Shown one piece after another: positions 1-8,429 of a stretch of 64,000 nucleotides of DNA; within the stretch, counting starts at the first letter, position 1; each line of letters begins with the position of its first letter. The notes beneath the pieces were generated by a model. The model did not search any database. It was not told where the DNA came from and saw only the letters and a program-made list of their open reading frames with translations. Location: assembly GCF_016406305.1 (NCBI RefSeq), contig NZ_CP066369.1:1010501-1074500 (forward strand). Reading direction: 5' to 3'. Both the position numbers and the translations under genes were made by a program. This DNA is from Shewanella putrefaciens (GTDB lineage: Bacteria > Pseudomonadota > Gammaproteobacteria > Enterobacterales > Shewanellaceae).

Positions 1-1449
1 GCGCGCCAGAGGGCCGAGCAAATTAAGGCTGAACTGCAAAAGCTCGAACAACTTAAACAAGAGCAATTGCAGATAAAACTCTTCAAGTTAGAACAGCTTA
101 AAGAAGGGCCGTTTAATTCACTCCCTCATATTGTCGAGCCTTTACGTGTCGAGCCGCTATCCATTTTACCGCCTAAAGCCCCCGTATCTACTGTGGCGCC
201 CGTCGAGATCCCACAGGACAAGCGTGTCTCGAGTTTGACCTTAGGGGAAGGTGTGATGGTGTTACTGCTCGCCTGCGGTGTTTGTGGTCTTAGTATCGCT
301 TGGTTAACGCGGCATATTGGTCGCAGCTTGGACTCACTTGAAATAGGTCTGCTGAACTTTAGTGATAATGATTTTAGCGTGAGTATTCCAGAGCATGGTG
401 AAGGTCAGCTCCACACCTTAGCCCAGTTATTTAATCGTTCTGCGGCAAAATTGCGCCAGGAAAGGCAATACATTTACCAGCGGGAGTTATTGCTCGATAA
501 AGTCATCCAAAGCTCCCCCAATGTGATGTTATTACTCAACGATCATCAAAAACTGATTTACGCTAACGATGCCGCGCGTCATCTATTTCATATTAAAGGA
601 AAAATGGAGGGGCTAAGCCTAGATGAATTGCTGGTGGGTTTACCCGAAGAACTTGCCCTAGCCCTTAAGCATGAAAAGAGTGGCCTCTTTGCCATGGGTG
701 AGGATGAAGTCGATACTTGGTATCTGAGTCGTGGTCAATTTTTACTGAATAACCAACAGCATAACTTAATCCTGCTCAAGCAGATGACCCGAGAACTCAA
801 TCGCCAAGAGGTGGCCGTGTGGAAGAAAGTGATCCGCATTATTAGCCATGAACTCAACAATTCGGTGGCGCCCATCGCTTCTATGGTCAACTCGGGGCGG
901 CTGCTCACCAAAGAGATGGACAATCCTAAGCTTAAGCTGATTTTCGATACGATTGAGAATCGCACCAATCATTTAAGTCAGTTTATTTTCAATTATGCGC
1001 GCTTCGCTAAGTTGCCATTCCCCCAACGCAGCCGTGTGAATTGGGCGCAATTTACTAGCCAATTAACCCAGCATTATCCCTTTAAACTCACCCATGACTT
1101 ACCCGAAGAGGATGGTTATTTCGACCGGGGACAGTTGGAGCAAGTGCTGTTAAATTTGCTGAAAAATGCCCATGAATCGGGTTCAAACCCCGAAGACGTC
1201 AGCCTGTCGATTCGGCTGCAAAGCTTAACCGATGGCGTCGGCTTTAGTATTAAGATTGAAGATCGTGGTACTGGCATGTCCGGTGAAGTGTTAGAGCAGG
1301 CACTATTGCCATTTTACTCGACAAAACAATCGGGTACTGGATTAGGCTTACCCCTTTGCCGGGAGATTATCGAGGCACACGATGGCAGTATTAGCATGCA
1401 TAATCGTAGTGGTGGCGGGCTTTCAGTGCAGTTATGGCTACCGCAATAA
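1..1449 (+). CDS. sensor histidine kinase, 5' end cut by window edge
   Basis: The frame is open from base 1, so the true start lies outside the window; the TTG at 67 is internal. The order is a Gln/Glu/Lys/Leu-rich coiled coil, a membrane segment near bases 253-310, a HAMP-like stretch, a PAS-like segment (about 480-760), then a HisKA domain with IISHELNN (phospho-acceptor His codon at 847-849), and an HATPase domain with an N-box (LLNLLKNAHESG), DRGTGMS and GTGLGLPLC. This resembles NtrY-type membrane kinases. All catalytic boxes are present. Its response regulator is probably upstream, outside the window. The csgEFG genes follow after a possible terminator, so control of curli by this kinase is only a guess from position. 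Confidence 0.9.
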   Translation, partial: ARQRAEQIKAELQKLEQLKQEQLQIKLFKLEQLKEGPFNSLPHIVEPLRVEPLSILPPKAPVSTVAPVEIPQDKRVSSLTLGEGVMVLLLACGVCGLSIAWLTRHIGRSLDSLEIGLLNFSDNDFSVSIPEHGEGQLHTLAQLFNRSAAKLRQERQYIYQRELLLDKVIQSSPNVMLLLNDHQKLIYANDAARHLFHIKGKMEGLSLDELLVGLPEELALALKHEKSGLFAMGEDEVDTWYLSRGQFLLNNQQHNLILLKQMTRELNRQEVAVWKKVIRIISHELNNSVAPIASMVNSGRLLTKEMDNPKLKLIFDTIENRTNHLSQFIFNYARFAKLPFPQRSRVNWAQFTSQLTQHYPFKLTHDLPEEDGYFDRGQLEQVLLNLLKNAHESGSNPEDVSLSIRLQSLTDGVGFSIKIEDRGTGMSGEVLEQALLPFYSTKQSGTGLGLPLCREIIEAHDGSISMHNRSGGGLSVQLWLPQ

Positions 1450-1555
1450 TCTAGTCGCAATATCCGAGTGTCTATTTATCCATTCGTTAAGGCATAACAA
1501 CCTAGCGAACGTCCCCTAGCGTATTACCCAAATGGGCTATTTTGGCCTTTTTATC

Positions 1556-1576
1556 TTAGCTCTTCGGGCTAATTTT
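1556..1576 (+). terminator. possible rho-independent terminator after the kinase
   Basis: A 7-bp stem (TTAGCTC / GGGCTAA, one G-T pair) with a TTC loop is followed by TTTT. It lies about 110 bases after the kinase stop and would separate it from the curli operon. The stem is short, so the call is tentative. Confidence 0.45.
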
Positions 1577-1708
1577 CCCCTAGGCATAATGACTAAGGAT
1601 CTTTAACCCTGTTAACCTGCGTTATCGAAAATGTGTGTAGGGATTGAGCCGTTTCTCCTAGCCTTCATTTTCAAATCAGGATGACCCAGGGGTTAAAGGG
1701 AGGGGCAA

Positions 1709-2119
1709 GTGAAATCCTTAAAACAGTGTTTACTGATCTGCATTTTATGCCCATTCCTGCTGTTGGCCTCTCCTAGCTCTTTTGCCGATAACGACATTGA
1801 AATTAGTGGTTTAGTGATAGATCGAACCTTGACTCGATTCGGTAAAGACTTTGGTTTTTATTACTCGAGTTACTGGCGTGATTTACCTTTTACCCAGGGC
1901 TTTAACGTGACCTTGTATGAGACTGTGTTTCCACAGGCGGGGACGGTTTTAACCTTGGAAGTGAACGGGACTCGGATCTACAGCACTCATTTTGGCCGCC
2001 GTGCAAACCCGATAAAAGAGAGTGCGGAGCAGGCGATTCTGCTGACGATTGATTATTTAGCTCAAGTGCGAGCCAATGCAATAACAGGTGATTTTTCAGG
2101 AACATCGGACGACTTTTAG
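1709..2119 (+). CDS. csgE: curli assembly chaperone CsgE
   Basis: This is a 136-residue periplasmic accessory factor that caps and gates the CsgG pore and directs CsgA to it. There is a signal peptide (residues 1-26, ending SSFA). The mature protein shows family features: GLVIDRT near its start, F-x-F-Y followed by W-R, an N-x-T-x-x-E strand, V-N-G-T-R-I-Y and a late G-D-F. It starts at GTG with a strong GGGAGGGG ribosome site. It is the first gene of csgE-csgF-csgG. CsgE from Shewanella is divergent from E. coli, so the call rests on pattern plus operon context. Confidence 0.88.
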   Translation: MKSLKQCLLICILCPFLLLASPSSFADNDIEISGLVIDRTLTRFGKDFGFYYSSYWRDLPFTQGFNVTLYETVFPQAGTVLTLEVNGTRIYSTHFGRRANPIKESAEQAILLTIDYLAQVRANAITGDFSGTSDDF

Positions 2120-2129
2120 GATAATAATA

Positions 2130-2525
2130 ATGACTTACAGGACGTTACTTACCCTTGCCGCACTCTGTGTGGTAGGCAGTGGCCAAGCCACTGAGTTGAT
2201 TTACACCCCAGTGAATCCCAGCTTTGGCGGTAATCCATTGAATGGCGCCTTCCTACTGAATAAAGCCCAAGCACAGAATGATAATCAAGCCAGCTCGACC
2301 GAGAAGGACTTTGTCACTCGTTTTAAAGAATCCCTAGAGCGTAACATTATCAACTCGATTACCCGAGGGGTTGCCGATGGTGAAATTACCGATGGGGTTT
2401 ATGACACCGGTGATTTTCGCATCGAAGTCGCCTCGACGGGTAATGGTGTGATGCTGACGATCACCAACATCGAAACTGGGGAAGTCACAGTGATAGAAAT
2501 GCCGACATTTGGGGGGGGAAACTAA
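2130..2525 (+). CDS. csgF: curli nucleator-anchoring protein CsgF
   Basis: CsgF is a 131-residue secreted protein that binds the CsgG channel and couples CsgB nucleation to secretion. The signal peptide is about residues 1-20 (ending GQA). Right after it comes the diagnostic segment TELIYTPVNPSFGGNPLNG, which in known structures inserts into the CsgG pore. The ATG at 2130 was chosen because it opens a proper signal peptide and sits 10 bases after the csgE stop, although the frame is open from 2088. Its stop overlaps the csgG start by one base (TAATG), which indicates translational coupling. Confidence 0.95.
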   Translation: MTYRTLLTLAALCVVGSGQATELIYTPVNPSFGGNPLNGAFLLNKAQAQNDNQASSTEKDFVTRFKESLERNIINSITRGVADGEITDGVYDTGDFRIEVASTGNGVMLTITNIETGEVTVIEMPTFGGGN

Positions 2526-3331
2526 TGGCGCGCTTAGTGTTGATTGCCTCGCTGCTGTTAAGCATGTCGGCCTGTAGCTTGATCCCCAAGCCCGATCTCA
2601 ATATCACCACCGCCGAGGTCAATCCGGTGAGCGAGGTTATGCGTGGGCTGCAAACCCAGCCTGGCCCTAAGTTCCCTATTCCTGTGGCCGTGTATTCCTT
2701 TCGCGATCAAACTGGTCAATATAAGCCACAGGCGAATGTGAGCTCATTCTCCACCGCAGTGACTCAGGGGGCGACATCTATGTTGATCCAGACGTTGCTC
2801 GATTCAAAATGGTTTACCCCGGTCGAGCGTGAAGGGTTACAGAATCTACTCACAGAGCGCAAGATAAGTAACAAGCAGAACGGGACTAAGGTAGATGAAG
2901 TGCCCGTGTTATCTACCGCAAGATTATTGCTTGAAGGCGGGATTATCAGTTATGAGACTAACACGAGTACGGGCGGCGCCGGCGTTGAATACTACGGTAT
3001 TAGCGCATCGGAAATGTACCGCGAGGATCTGGTGACTATTTACCTGCGGGCCGTGGATGTGCACACGGGGAAAGTGATGATGTCAGTTTCAACCAGTAAG
3101 CGGGTCCTATCCCAGGAAATGCGCGCAGGATTATTCCGTTTCACCAGTTTAAACCGACTCGCCGAGGCCGAAGTGGGCTTCACGACAAATGAACCTGTAC
3201 AATTTTGTGTATTGCAAGCCATTGAATTAGCAGTTGCTGAGCTGATTGATAAGGGCATTAAGCAAGGCTACTGGAGCCCAACCCAAATGGCGCAGCCAGC
3301 CGAAAAAGCACTGGAATTAAGCCAGAGCTAG
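2525..3331 (+). CDS. csgG: curli secretion channel lipoprotein CsgG
   Basis: This 268-residue outer-membrane lipoprotein forms the nonameric curli export pore. The signal peptide ends in the lipobox LSMSAC, so lipidated Cys is residue 17. The family segments are present: PIPVAVYSFRDQTGQYKP, a WFTPVEREGLQNLLTER helix, LLEGGIISYETN, and the later VDVHTGKVMMSVSTSK strand. Length matches E. coli CsgG. It is translationally coupled to csgF. No csgA or csgB subunit genes lie downstream within the window; a convergent TetR gene follows. Confidence 0.97.
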   Translation: MARLVLIASLLLSMSACSLIPKPDLNITTAEVNPVSEVMRGLQTQPGPKFPIPVAVYSFRDQTGQYKPQANVSSFSTAVTQGATSMLIQTLLDSKWFTPVEREGLQNLLTERKISNKQNGTKVDEVPVLSTARLLLEGGIISYETNTSTGGAGVEYYGISASEMYREDLVTIYLRAVDVHTGKVMMSVSTSKRVLSQEMRAGLFRFTSLNRLAEAEVGFTTNEPVQFCVLQAIELAVAELIDKGIKQGYWSPTQMAQPAEKALELSQS

Positions 3332-3352
3332 CGTGCAAGAGTTCAGTTGGTT

Positions 3353-3961
3353 TTAATCCGCTCCCATCGCTTTCCAGAAGAGTTCAAAACTGGCATCGCG
3401 GTACACAGGGTTGGCGCCTAGGTGCGGGTTATCGATAAAGAAACGTGTTGCAGCTAGATATTGGCCATGGCAATTTTCTAACATTAATTCAATAGGATAA
3501 TAGGCAATTAACCCCATCAATTGCCCCTGTTTTATCAGTTCGCTAATAAAGCCAAGGATGCTATTCATCGCCTGATCGCGCACCTTAGCGGCAATCATGG
3601 GCGACATAGAATATTGTTGAAAAAACAGCTGTTTGACTGGATTTTCCAGCGACCAATCAATGGCACTTTGCCATAGCTGATGGGCATTGTGTTTCAGATC
3701 CGTGCTTGTGGGTGTGTTTAACAGCAAGGCATCGGCAAACTCTTGTTTTATTGCTAGGAATAGGTATTCCATTAGGGCTTCTTTGGTGGGGAAGTGATGA
3801 AACAGGGTTCCCGTTGCCACCCCCGCAAGTTTAGCGATGGATGCGGTCGATGTACCATGAAACCCTTGGCTGACAAAGAGCGCCAAGGCGGTATCGAGTA
3901 TCGCCTGTCGCTTATCCGTTATGGGTTTATTTATTTTTACTTTTAATGGGTTATCCGGCAT
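3353..3961 (-). CDS. TetR/AcrR family repressor
   Basis: The 202-residue protein has an N-terminal HTH (from about residue 17: AILDTALALF, then GTSTASIAKLAGVATGTLFHHFPTKEAL, the usual TetR recognition helix) and a less conserved ligand-binding C-terminal half. The ATG at 3961 puts the HTH at the normal distance from the N-terminus; a longer open frame runs to 4075 but has atypical sequence. It lies downstream of calB on the same strand, with a dispersed repeat between them. The palindrome at 5726-5755 upstream of calB is a good candidate operator, so this protein probably represses calB. The ligand is unknown, perhaps an aldehyde or aromatic. Confidence 0.9.
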   Translation of the reverse strand: MPDNPLKVKINKPITDKRQAILDTALALFVSQGFHGTSTASIAKLAGVATGTLFHHFPTKEALMEYLFLAIKQEFADALLLNTPTSTDLKHNAHQLWQSAIDWSLENPVKQLFFQQYSMSPMIAAKVRDQAMNSILGFISELIKQGQLMGLIAYYPIELMLENCHGQYLAATRFFIDNPHLGANPVYRDASFELFWKAMGAD

Positions 3962-4090
3962 TGGCTTTCTCACTATCGGCTGGTTTTTATTCTTAAATAG
4001 CCGTTTCGAATTGTGGGTGACTTTATAGGTCGAGCAGGGTGTCGCTAAGCAGGCCCTCTGCGCCATGGTGAGCATCGCATAGCGATATGC

Positions 4091-4231
4091 TGCGAACGAG
4101 AGCCATGGAGGGCGAACTGGCTTTTGTGTATGGATGCATTTGGCGCGGTGGAGCCCTCAGGGAAGAGTTCATGGCGTGCCTGCGTGCGATACCCTGCGAT
4201 GTAGCATACTTAGGAGCAGTTATTTAGGTGG
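4091..4231. repeat. dispersed intergenic repeat, copy A
   Basis: The stretch between tetR and calB contains a sequence partly repeated elsewhere in the window. Bases 4158-4231 match 9622-9678 with a gap of about 18 bases (shared AGGGAAGAGTT, ATGGCGTGCCTGCG and TTAGGAGCAG-like blocks). Bases 4151-4178 match 53748-53775 with 3 mismatches in 28. No transposase is present, so this looks like a small non-autonomous or palindromic intergenic repeat. Confidence 0.6.
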
Positions 4232-4232
4232 A

Positions 4233-5657
4233 TTAACGCAGGAACAGTTTCATCAGCATACGTTGGATAAAAGTGCCATAGGGTGGATGCACAAATTTAC
4301 CCGTGTTGAAGCGGCCACGGCTGAGCACAGTTTTGGCGTGGCTAAAGGTTAAGAAACCTTCCTTACCGTGGTAGTGCCCCATGCCCGATGGGCCTATGCC
4401 GCCAAAGGGCGCGTCATCCGCCGCCACATGGAACACGGTTTCGTTAATGCAAACGCCACCCGAGTGGGTCTGCTTGAGGATTTTTTGCTGGCTTGGCTCA
4501 TCGAAACTCATCACATAGAGTGCTAAGGGTCTTGCCCTTTGGTTGATATATTCAATCGCCTCATCTAGCGAGTCATAACCGATAATGGGCAATAAGGGGC
4601 CGAATATTTCTTCTTGCATCAATAGCATATCTTCGCTGGTGTGGATGATTAACTGGGTAGCGAGCTTGCGATTAGTACTGTCTATGGTTTCATCCGTCGC
4701 CGAGATAATACTGGCTCCCTTGGCCTTAGCATCCTCTAGCACTGTCATCAGGCGATCAAATTGACGTGCATTAATAATGCTGCCGTAGTCCTTGTTGTGG
4801 TTAATTGCGCCGTACATGGCATTAAATTTAGCTTTGTAGGCGGCGATAAACTCATGCACTTTGGCTTTAGGGCATAGAACATAATCTGGGGCTACACAGA
4901 TTTGTCCTGCATTCAAACACTTGCCATAAATCATTCGCTCAACTGCTATCTCAAGCGGCATATCGGGGGCGATAATGACTGGGGATTTTCCACCGAGTTC
5001 GAGTGTCACTGGGGTGAGATTATTGGCCGCGGCGCGCATCACATGGCGACCGACTGTGGTGGAGCCGGTAAAGAGTAAATGATCGAAGGGCAGGGCTGAA
5101 AATTGCGCGGCGACATCGGCTTCACCTTCGACCACAGCCACATGGGATGTTTCAAACACCTCGGCCAGTAATTGCGTTATCACCTTATTGGTTGCCGGGG
5201 TAAATTCTGACAATTTAAGCATGGCACGGTTGCCCGCTGCGATGGCGGTGACGAGCGGGCCAATTGACAGCATAACGGGGAAGTTCCACGGCACAATAAT
5301 ACCGACAACCCCCAGTGGCTGATAGTGCACTGTTACCCTTGCTGGGGCGAGCAAAATTCCCGCATGGCGCGCACTAGGTTTGAGCCATTTTTTGAGGTTT
5401 TTCAAACTGTAATTGATATTGTTGATCACAGGCATAATATCCGAGATCAGGCTGTCATCTTGGGATCTATGGCCGTAGTCTTGGCTCAATGCCGTCACTA
5501 GAGGGACTTGATATTTTAGTACCGCCGCTTTCAGTCGAGTTAATTGCCCATGGCGGGTGTCATAATCGGGATTGGGGTTCGTGAGGTAACTTAGGCGTTG
5601 ATGCTGGAGTAACGCTGTGAGCGGCGAAACATTAGCAGAGTTGCTGGCCATATTCAT
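4233..5657 (-). CDS. calB: coniferyl aldehyde dehydrogenase
   Basis: This NAD(P)-dependent aldehyde dehydrogenase of the coniferyl/long-chain aldehyde branch oxidises aromatic or fatty aldehydes to acids. It has 474 residues. Visible motifs are PWNFPVMLSIGPL, the Rossmann turn FTGSTTVGR, the catalytic Glu220 in LELGGKSP, the nucleophile Cys254 in NAGQICVAPD, and EEIFGPLLP. The ATG at 5657 was chosen because GGAG sits 8 bases upstream; the frame extends to a TTG at 5690 without support. A 30-bp palindrome lies about 70 bp upstream. The C-terminal hydrophobic tail resembles that of membrane-associated family members. Confidence 0.93.
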   Translation of the reverse strand: MNMASNSANVSPLTALLQHQRLSYLTNPNPDYDTRHGQLTRLKAAVLKYQVPLVTALSQDYGHRSQDDSLISDIMPVINNINYSLKNLKKWLKPSARHAGILLAPARVTVHYQPLGVVGIIVPWNFPVMLSIGPLVTAIAAGNRAMLKLSEFTPATNKVITQLLAEVFETSHVAVVEGEADVAAQFSALPFDHLLFTGSTTVGRHVMRAAANNLTPVTLELGGKSPVIIAPDMPLEIAVERMIYGKCLNAGQICVAPDYVLCPKAKVHEFIAAYKAKFNAMYGAINHNKDYGSIINARQFDRLMTVLEDAKAKGASIISATDETIDSTNRKLATQLIIHTSEDMLLMQEEIFGPLLPIIGYDSLDEAIEYINQRARPLALYVMSFDEPSQQKILKQTHSGGVCINETVFHVAADDAPFGGIGPSGMGHYHGKEGFLTFSHAKTVLSRGRFNTGKFVHPPYGTFIQRMLMKLFLR

Positions 5658-5725
5658 TGTGGTTGCTCCAGATATCGGGGTGAGCGGCAAATAATATGCA
5701 CAATTTAACTGTGTATCGGTTCAAT

Positions 5726-5755
5726 GGATAAACCGACTGATTAGTCGGTTTATCC
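5726..5755. promoter_or_regulatory. operator-like perfect palindrome upstream of calB
   Basis: There are two perfect 13-bp arms (GGATAAACCGACT and AGTCGGTTTATCC) around a GATT spacer. The ACCGACT/AGTCGGT core is typical of TetR-family operators. It lies about 70 bp upstream of the calB start, in the calB promoter region. It may also act on the divergent gene at 5870. Confidence 0.75.
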
Positions 5756-5869
5756 TAACTGGCTTAGTGAGTCAGTGCAAGCTATCTGGTGCATTTATGA
5801 ACAAGATCACAACTTTTCAGGGGCTTAGCTTCTACACTTATGGAGTAATTTGTTAGACAAGGAGTATCT

Positions 5870-6253
5870 ATGACATTGTTAAAACACGGAATTTCTATCG
5901 GTATCGAACGATATGGTGATGATGATTTTTTTGTTGCCTTTAAGGCCGTCGGAAAGTTAACCCATCAAGATTACGAGATGATGGTGCCAGTGCTAGAGTC
6001 CGCACTGGAAGGTGTGAAAGACCCTGATATTTATGCCCTAGTGGATGTGACTGAGCTCGATGGCTGGGAATTACAGGCAGCTTGGGATGATCTAAAATTA
6101 GGAGTGAAGCACGTTCGTCATTTTGAGAAAATTGCCATAGTCGGTAAGACAACCCTGCAGGAAGTCATGGCGAAATTGGCAAATTGGTTTACGCCCGCCG
6201 AGGTGAAGTTTTTTGTGGATAAAGGTGATGCGGTCGCTTGGTTAAAAGATTAG
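5870..6253 (+). CDS. SpoIIAA-like (STAS/CRAL-TRIO fold) protein
   Basis: The 127-residue cytosolic protein belongs to the SpoIIAA-like family (DUF3478 type). Typical features are an N-terminal HGISIGIER strand, a KLTHQDYEMMVPVLESAL helix, YALVDVTELDGWEL, and a C-terminal AEVKFFVDKGDAVAWL segment. It starts at ATG 5870 with AAGGAG 7 bases upstream. It is divergent from calB and about 100 bp before two universal stress proteins, suggesting a stress or stationary-phase role. The biochemical function of the family is not established. Confidence 0.85.
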   Translation: MTLLKHGISIGIERYGDDDFFVAFKAVGKLTHQDYEMMVPVLESALEGVKDPDIYALVDVTELDGWELQAAWDDLKLGVKHVRHFEKIAIVGKTTLQEVMAKLANWFTPAEVKFFVDKGDAVAWLKD

Positions 6254-6353
6254 CGAATCCCTTTAATTGAGCCCCTTTACAGGGCTCTTTAACTGAATCC
6301 CTTAACAGCAAACAACTCGGCATTCCATTAGCGCCATAGAAGGAGTCAAGATT

Positions 6354-6785
6354 ATGCGTACAGGTCAAATACTCTGGCCCACAGATTTCTCTGAAACTGC
6401 GGCCCATGCTCTGCGATATGCTATTGAAATGGCAAATCTATATCATGTAGGGCTAAAAATTTTACACGTGGTCGAACAACCTATGGGTGATGAGAATTTT
6501 ATGATTTTATCTATCACCCCAGAGGAACTTGCTAAGAGTATGGAAGAGGCTGCTGCGACTAAGATGCAGGCGTTACTCGCGGGGCTGAAAACTGAACTGC
6601 CAATTACCACCTTGATCCGTCGGGGCGATCCCGTCGAGCAAATTTTGGAGGAGGCGAAGGGCAAAGATGTTGGTATGGTGGTGATTGCAAGCCACGGCCG
6701 TACCGGGCTTTCCCACTTTCTACACACTAATGTTGCCGAAGCGGTAGCAAACAGTGCGGCCTGCCCAGTGCTCGTTGTTAAATAA
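6354..6785 (+). CDS. universal stress protein UspA family (copy 1)
   Basis: The 143-residue single-domain Usp begins with ILWPTDFSETAAHALRYA and ends with VVIASHGRTGLS...ACPVLVVK. The ATP-binding consensus G-2x-G-9x-G-(S/T) is imperfect: G-RT-G is present but the final G-(S/T) is replaced by A-E, so ATP binding may be lost. The ribosome site AAGGAG is clear. It is followed by a strong terminator and a close paralogue at 6997. Confidence 0.93.
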   Translation: MRTGQILWPTDFSETAAHALRYAIEMANLYHVGLKILHVVEQPMGDENFMILSITPEELAKSMEEAAATKMQALLAGLKTELPITTLIRRGDPVEQILEEAKGKDVGMVVIASHGRTGLSHFLHTNVAEAVANSAACPVLVVK

Positions 6786-6830
6786 AACGAGTTTGTAGCG
6801 GATATCTTTTGTAGTGGATATCGATAGTAT

Positions 6831-6857
6831 AAGGGCGCTAAAGCGCCCTTTGTTTTT
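6831..6857 (+). terminator. rho-independent terminator after usp copy 1
   Basis: The stem AAGGGCGCT / AGCGCCCTT is followed by TG and five T. It separates the two tandem usp genes, so each is probably its own transcription unit. Confidence 0.85.
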
Positions 6858-6996
6858 GATTACTAAAGAATAACTAATCGATGCGTCCGAGTGGGAAACC
6901 TAGCTTACTGCTATAAAAGAGTGCTATTTTGTGCAAAATAGACAGGTTCTATCCCTAGGATTGGCCAACTTAACAACTCACCGGATGGATATGATT

Positions 6997-7434
6997 ATGC
7001 GTACTCAAGAAGTGTTATGCCCTACGGACTTTTCAGCAACCGCTGCCCATGCACTTAAATATGCTGTTGAAATGGCTAACTTTTATCAAGTGAATATTCG
7101 ATTGTTACATGTGACTAGCCCGTCTCGAAGTGCGCATTTTTACGGAGTTGCCGTGGAGACACCAGCCTCACTAGAAGAGGCTTTGGCGACGTTTGTTGAG
7201 GCTAAAATGCAGACATTACAACAGGAAATGCAACGGGATTTAGCCGCAGGACTAAGCATTAAAACCGTTATTCGCCATGGTGATGTGAGCGAGGAAATTT
7301 TGGCTGAATCCGCCGATGTGGGTATGGTGGTGATTGCTAGCCATGGTTGTAGTGGGTTAGCCGATTTTCTTAAGCCCCATGTAAGTCAAGACATAGTCAA
7401 ATTGGCCAAATGCCCGGTTCTGGTTGTTAAATAA
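6997..7434 (+). CDS. universal stress protein UspA family (copy 2)
   Basis: This is a 145-residue paralogue of the preceding gene: MRTQEVLCPTDFSATAAHALKYAVEMANFYQV lines up with copy 1 from its first residue, which is why ATG 6997 was chosen over in-frame starts at 6931, 6985 and 6991. The C-terminus VVIASHGCSGLADFL...CPVLVVK keeps the Usp core but also departs from the ATP-binding consensus. It is a tandem duplication that has diverged in the middle third. No classic ribosome site precedes 6997; GGATGG lies a little further up. Confidence 0.9.
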   Translation: MRTQEVLCPTDFSATAAHALKYAVEMANFYQVNIRLLHVTSPSRSAHFYGVAVETPASLEEALATFVEAKMQTLQQEMQRDLAAGLSIKTVIRHGDVSEEILAESADVGMVVIASHGCSGLADFLKPHVSQDIVKLAKCPVLVVK

Positions 7435-7449
7435 ATGATTTACTAGCCC

Positions 7450-8301
7450 TTAGAGCGGGTCATTTTTAAGGATGGCACGATCCACTACCGTGCTTGACGC
7501 CTCATTGTCTAGGGACAGTAGGCGTTGATACTTTGCCTGCAGCGCGGCTAACGTACCATTCTCCGTTATTTGTTTGAGACCCAGATTAAAATCATCCCGA
7601 ATATGGGCATCTAAAAAGGCGAAACGATATTCAGTTGGCGGGAATATTTTATTGCATACAGCAACTTGCTTCATTTCCTTTTCGGTCAGTTTTCCTTGAA
7701 GGTAGGCCTGTTTTAAATAGTATTTGAAAATATTTTTATCCATCACAACCACATCGGCCCTATGTTTCATCAACATATATACCTGTTGTATTTGCCGTGC
7801 CTGTTCTTGATAACTGCTATTGGCCTTAGCCATGCGGGAAAATTCTTCCCCGAGCATAAATGAAGCACGCTGGAAAGCGACCACTTTTAGGGTATGTAAA
7901 TCATCTATGCTATTAATATTAAAGTTTTTATTTTCAAGGGCGATGGCACAGTTTTGGTAGGTGATGGCGACATCCGAGTAAAAGACCTTATCTATCATGC
8001 CCTCTTTAATATTGATAATGCCATCGAGTTTTCCTTCCTTTAATTCATGGAAAGTGCGGGCAAGAGGGAGATATTGAATTGAAACGTTATGCCCCTTGAC
8101 GGCAAATGCTTGATGGAGCAGCTCGAGTTCGAGCCCACTGTTAGTCTCTTGGATCACATAGGGGGGAATGGAGAGACTCACTCCAATTTTAAGTTCGGTC
8201 GCTTGGCTAATGTGATAATTGAATAGGGCGAGTAACCCTAGCAATTTGTAATAATTAGGGGAAATATTTGAGCGATTGGAGATAACTTTATTATGGAACA
8301 T
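7450..8301 (-). CDS. periplasmic solute-binding protein (SBP_bac_3 type)
   Basis: The 283-residue protein resembles extracellular family-3 solute-binding proteins: an N-terminal hydrophobic segment (YYKLLGLLALFNYHISQA), then LKIGVSLSIPPYVIQETNSGLELELLHQAF and later DGIINI, VVAFQRASFMLGEEF and a LKQITENGTLAALQAKYQRLL C-terminal helix. No ABC permease or ATPase is adjacent, so it is an orphan. Such orphans may be amino-acid binders or sensors related to polar amino-acid periplasmic proteins. It is convergent with the usp gene. Confidence 0.8.
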   Translation of the reverse strand: MFHNKVISNRSNISPNYYKLLGLLALFNYHISQATELKIGVSLSIPPYVIQETNSGLELELLHQAFAVKGHNVSIQYLPLARTFHELKEGKLDGIINIKEGMIDKVFYSDVAITYQNCAIALENKNFNINSIDDLHTLKVVAFQRASFMLGEEFSRMAKANSSYQEQARQIQQVYMLMKHRADVVVMDKNIFKYYLKQAYLQGKLTEKEMKQVAVCNKIFPPTEYRFAFLDAHIRDDFNLGLKQITENGTLAALQAKYQRLLSLDNEASSTVVDRAILKNDPL

Positions 8302-8429
8302 AAATGACTAACACCTCCACGGGGCTCAGAAGCTGCTGTATTTGAGACTCGCTACGCCTTTCCTTGGCTCACTTGGATAAGTGTAGCGTGATAGGCGTGC
8401 CTCAACTCAATTTATTCAAATATTCAGCA

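Noticed and set aside
4134..4352. 72-codon plus-strand frame over repeat copy A and the calB 3' end
   Set aside because: It is antisense to calB and made of repeat sequence.
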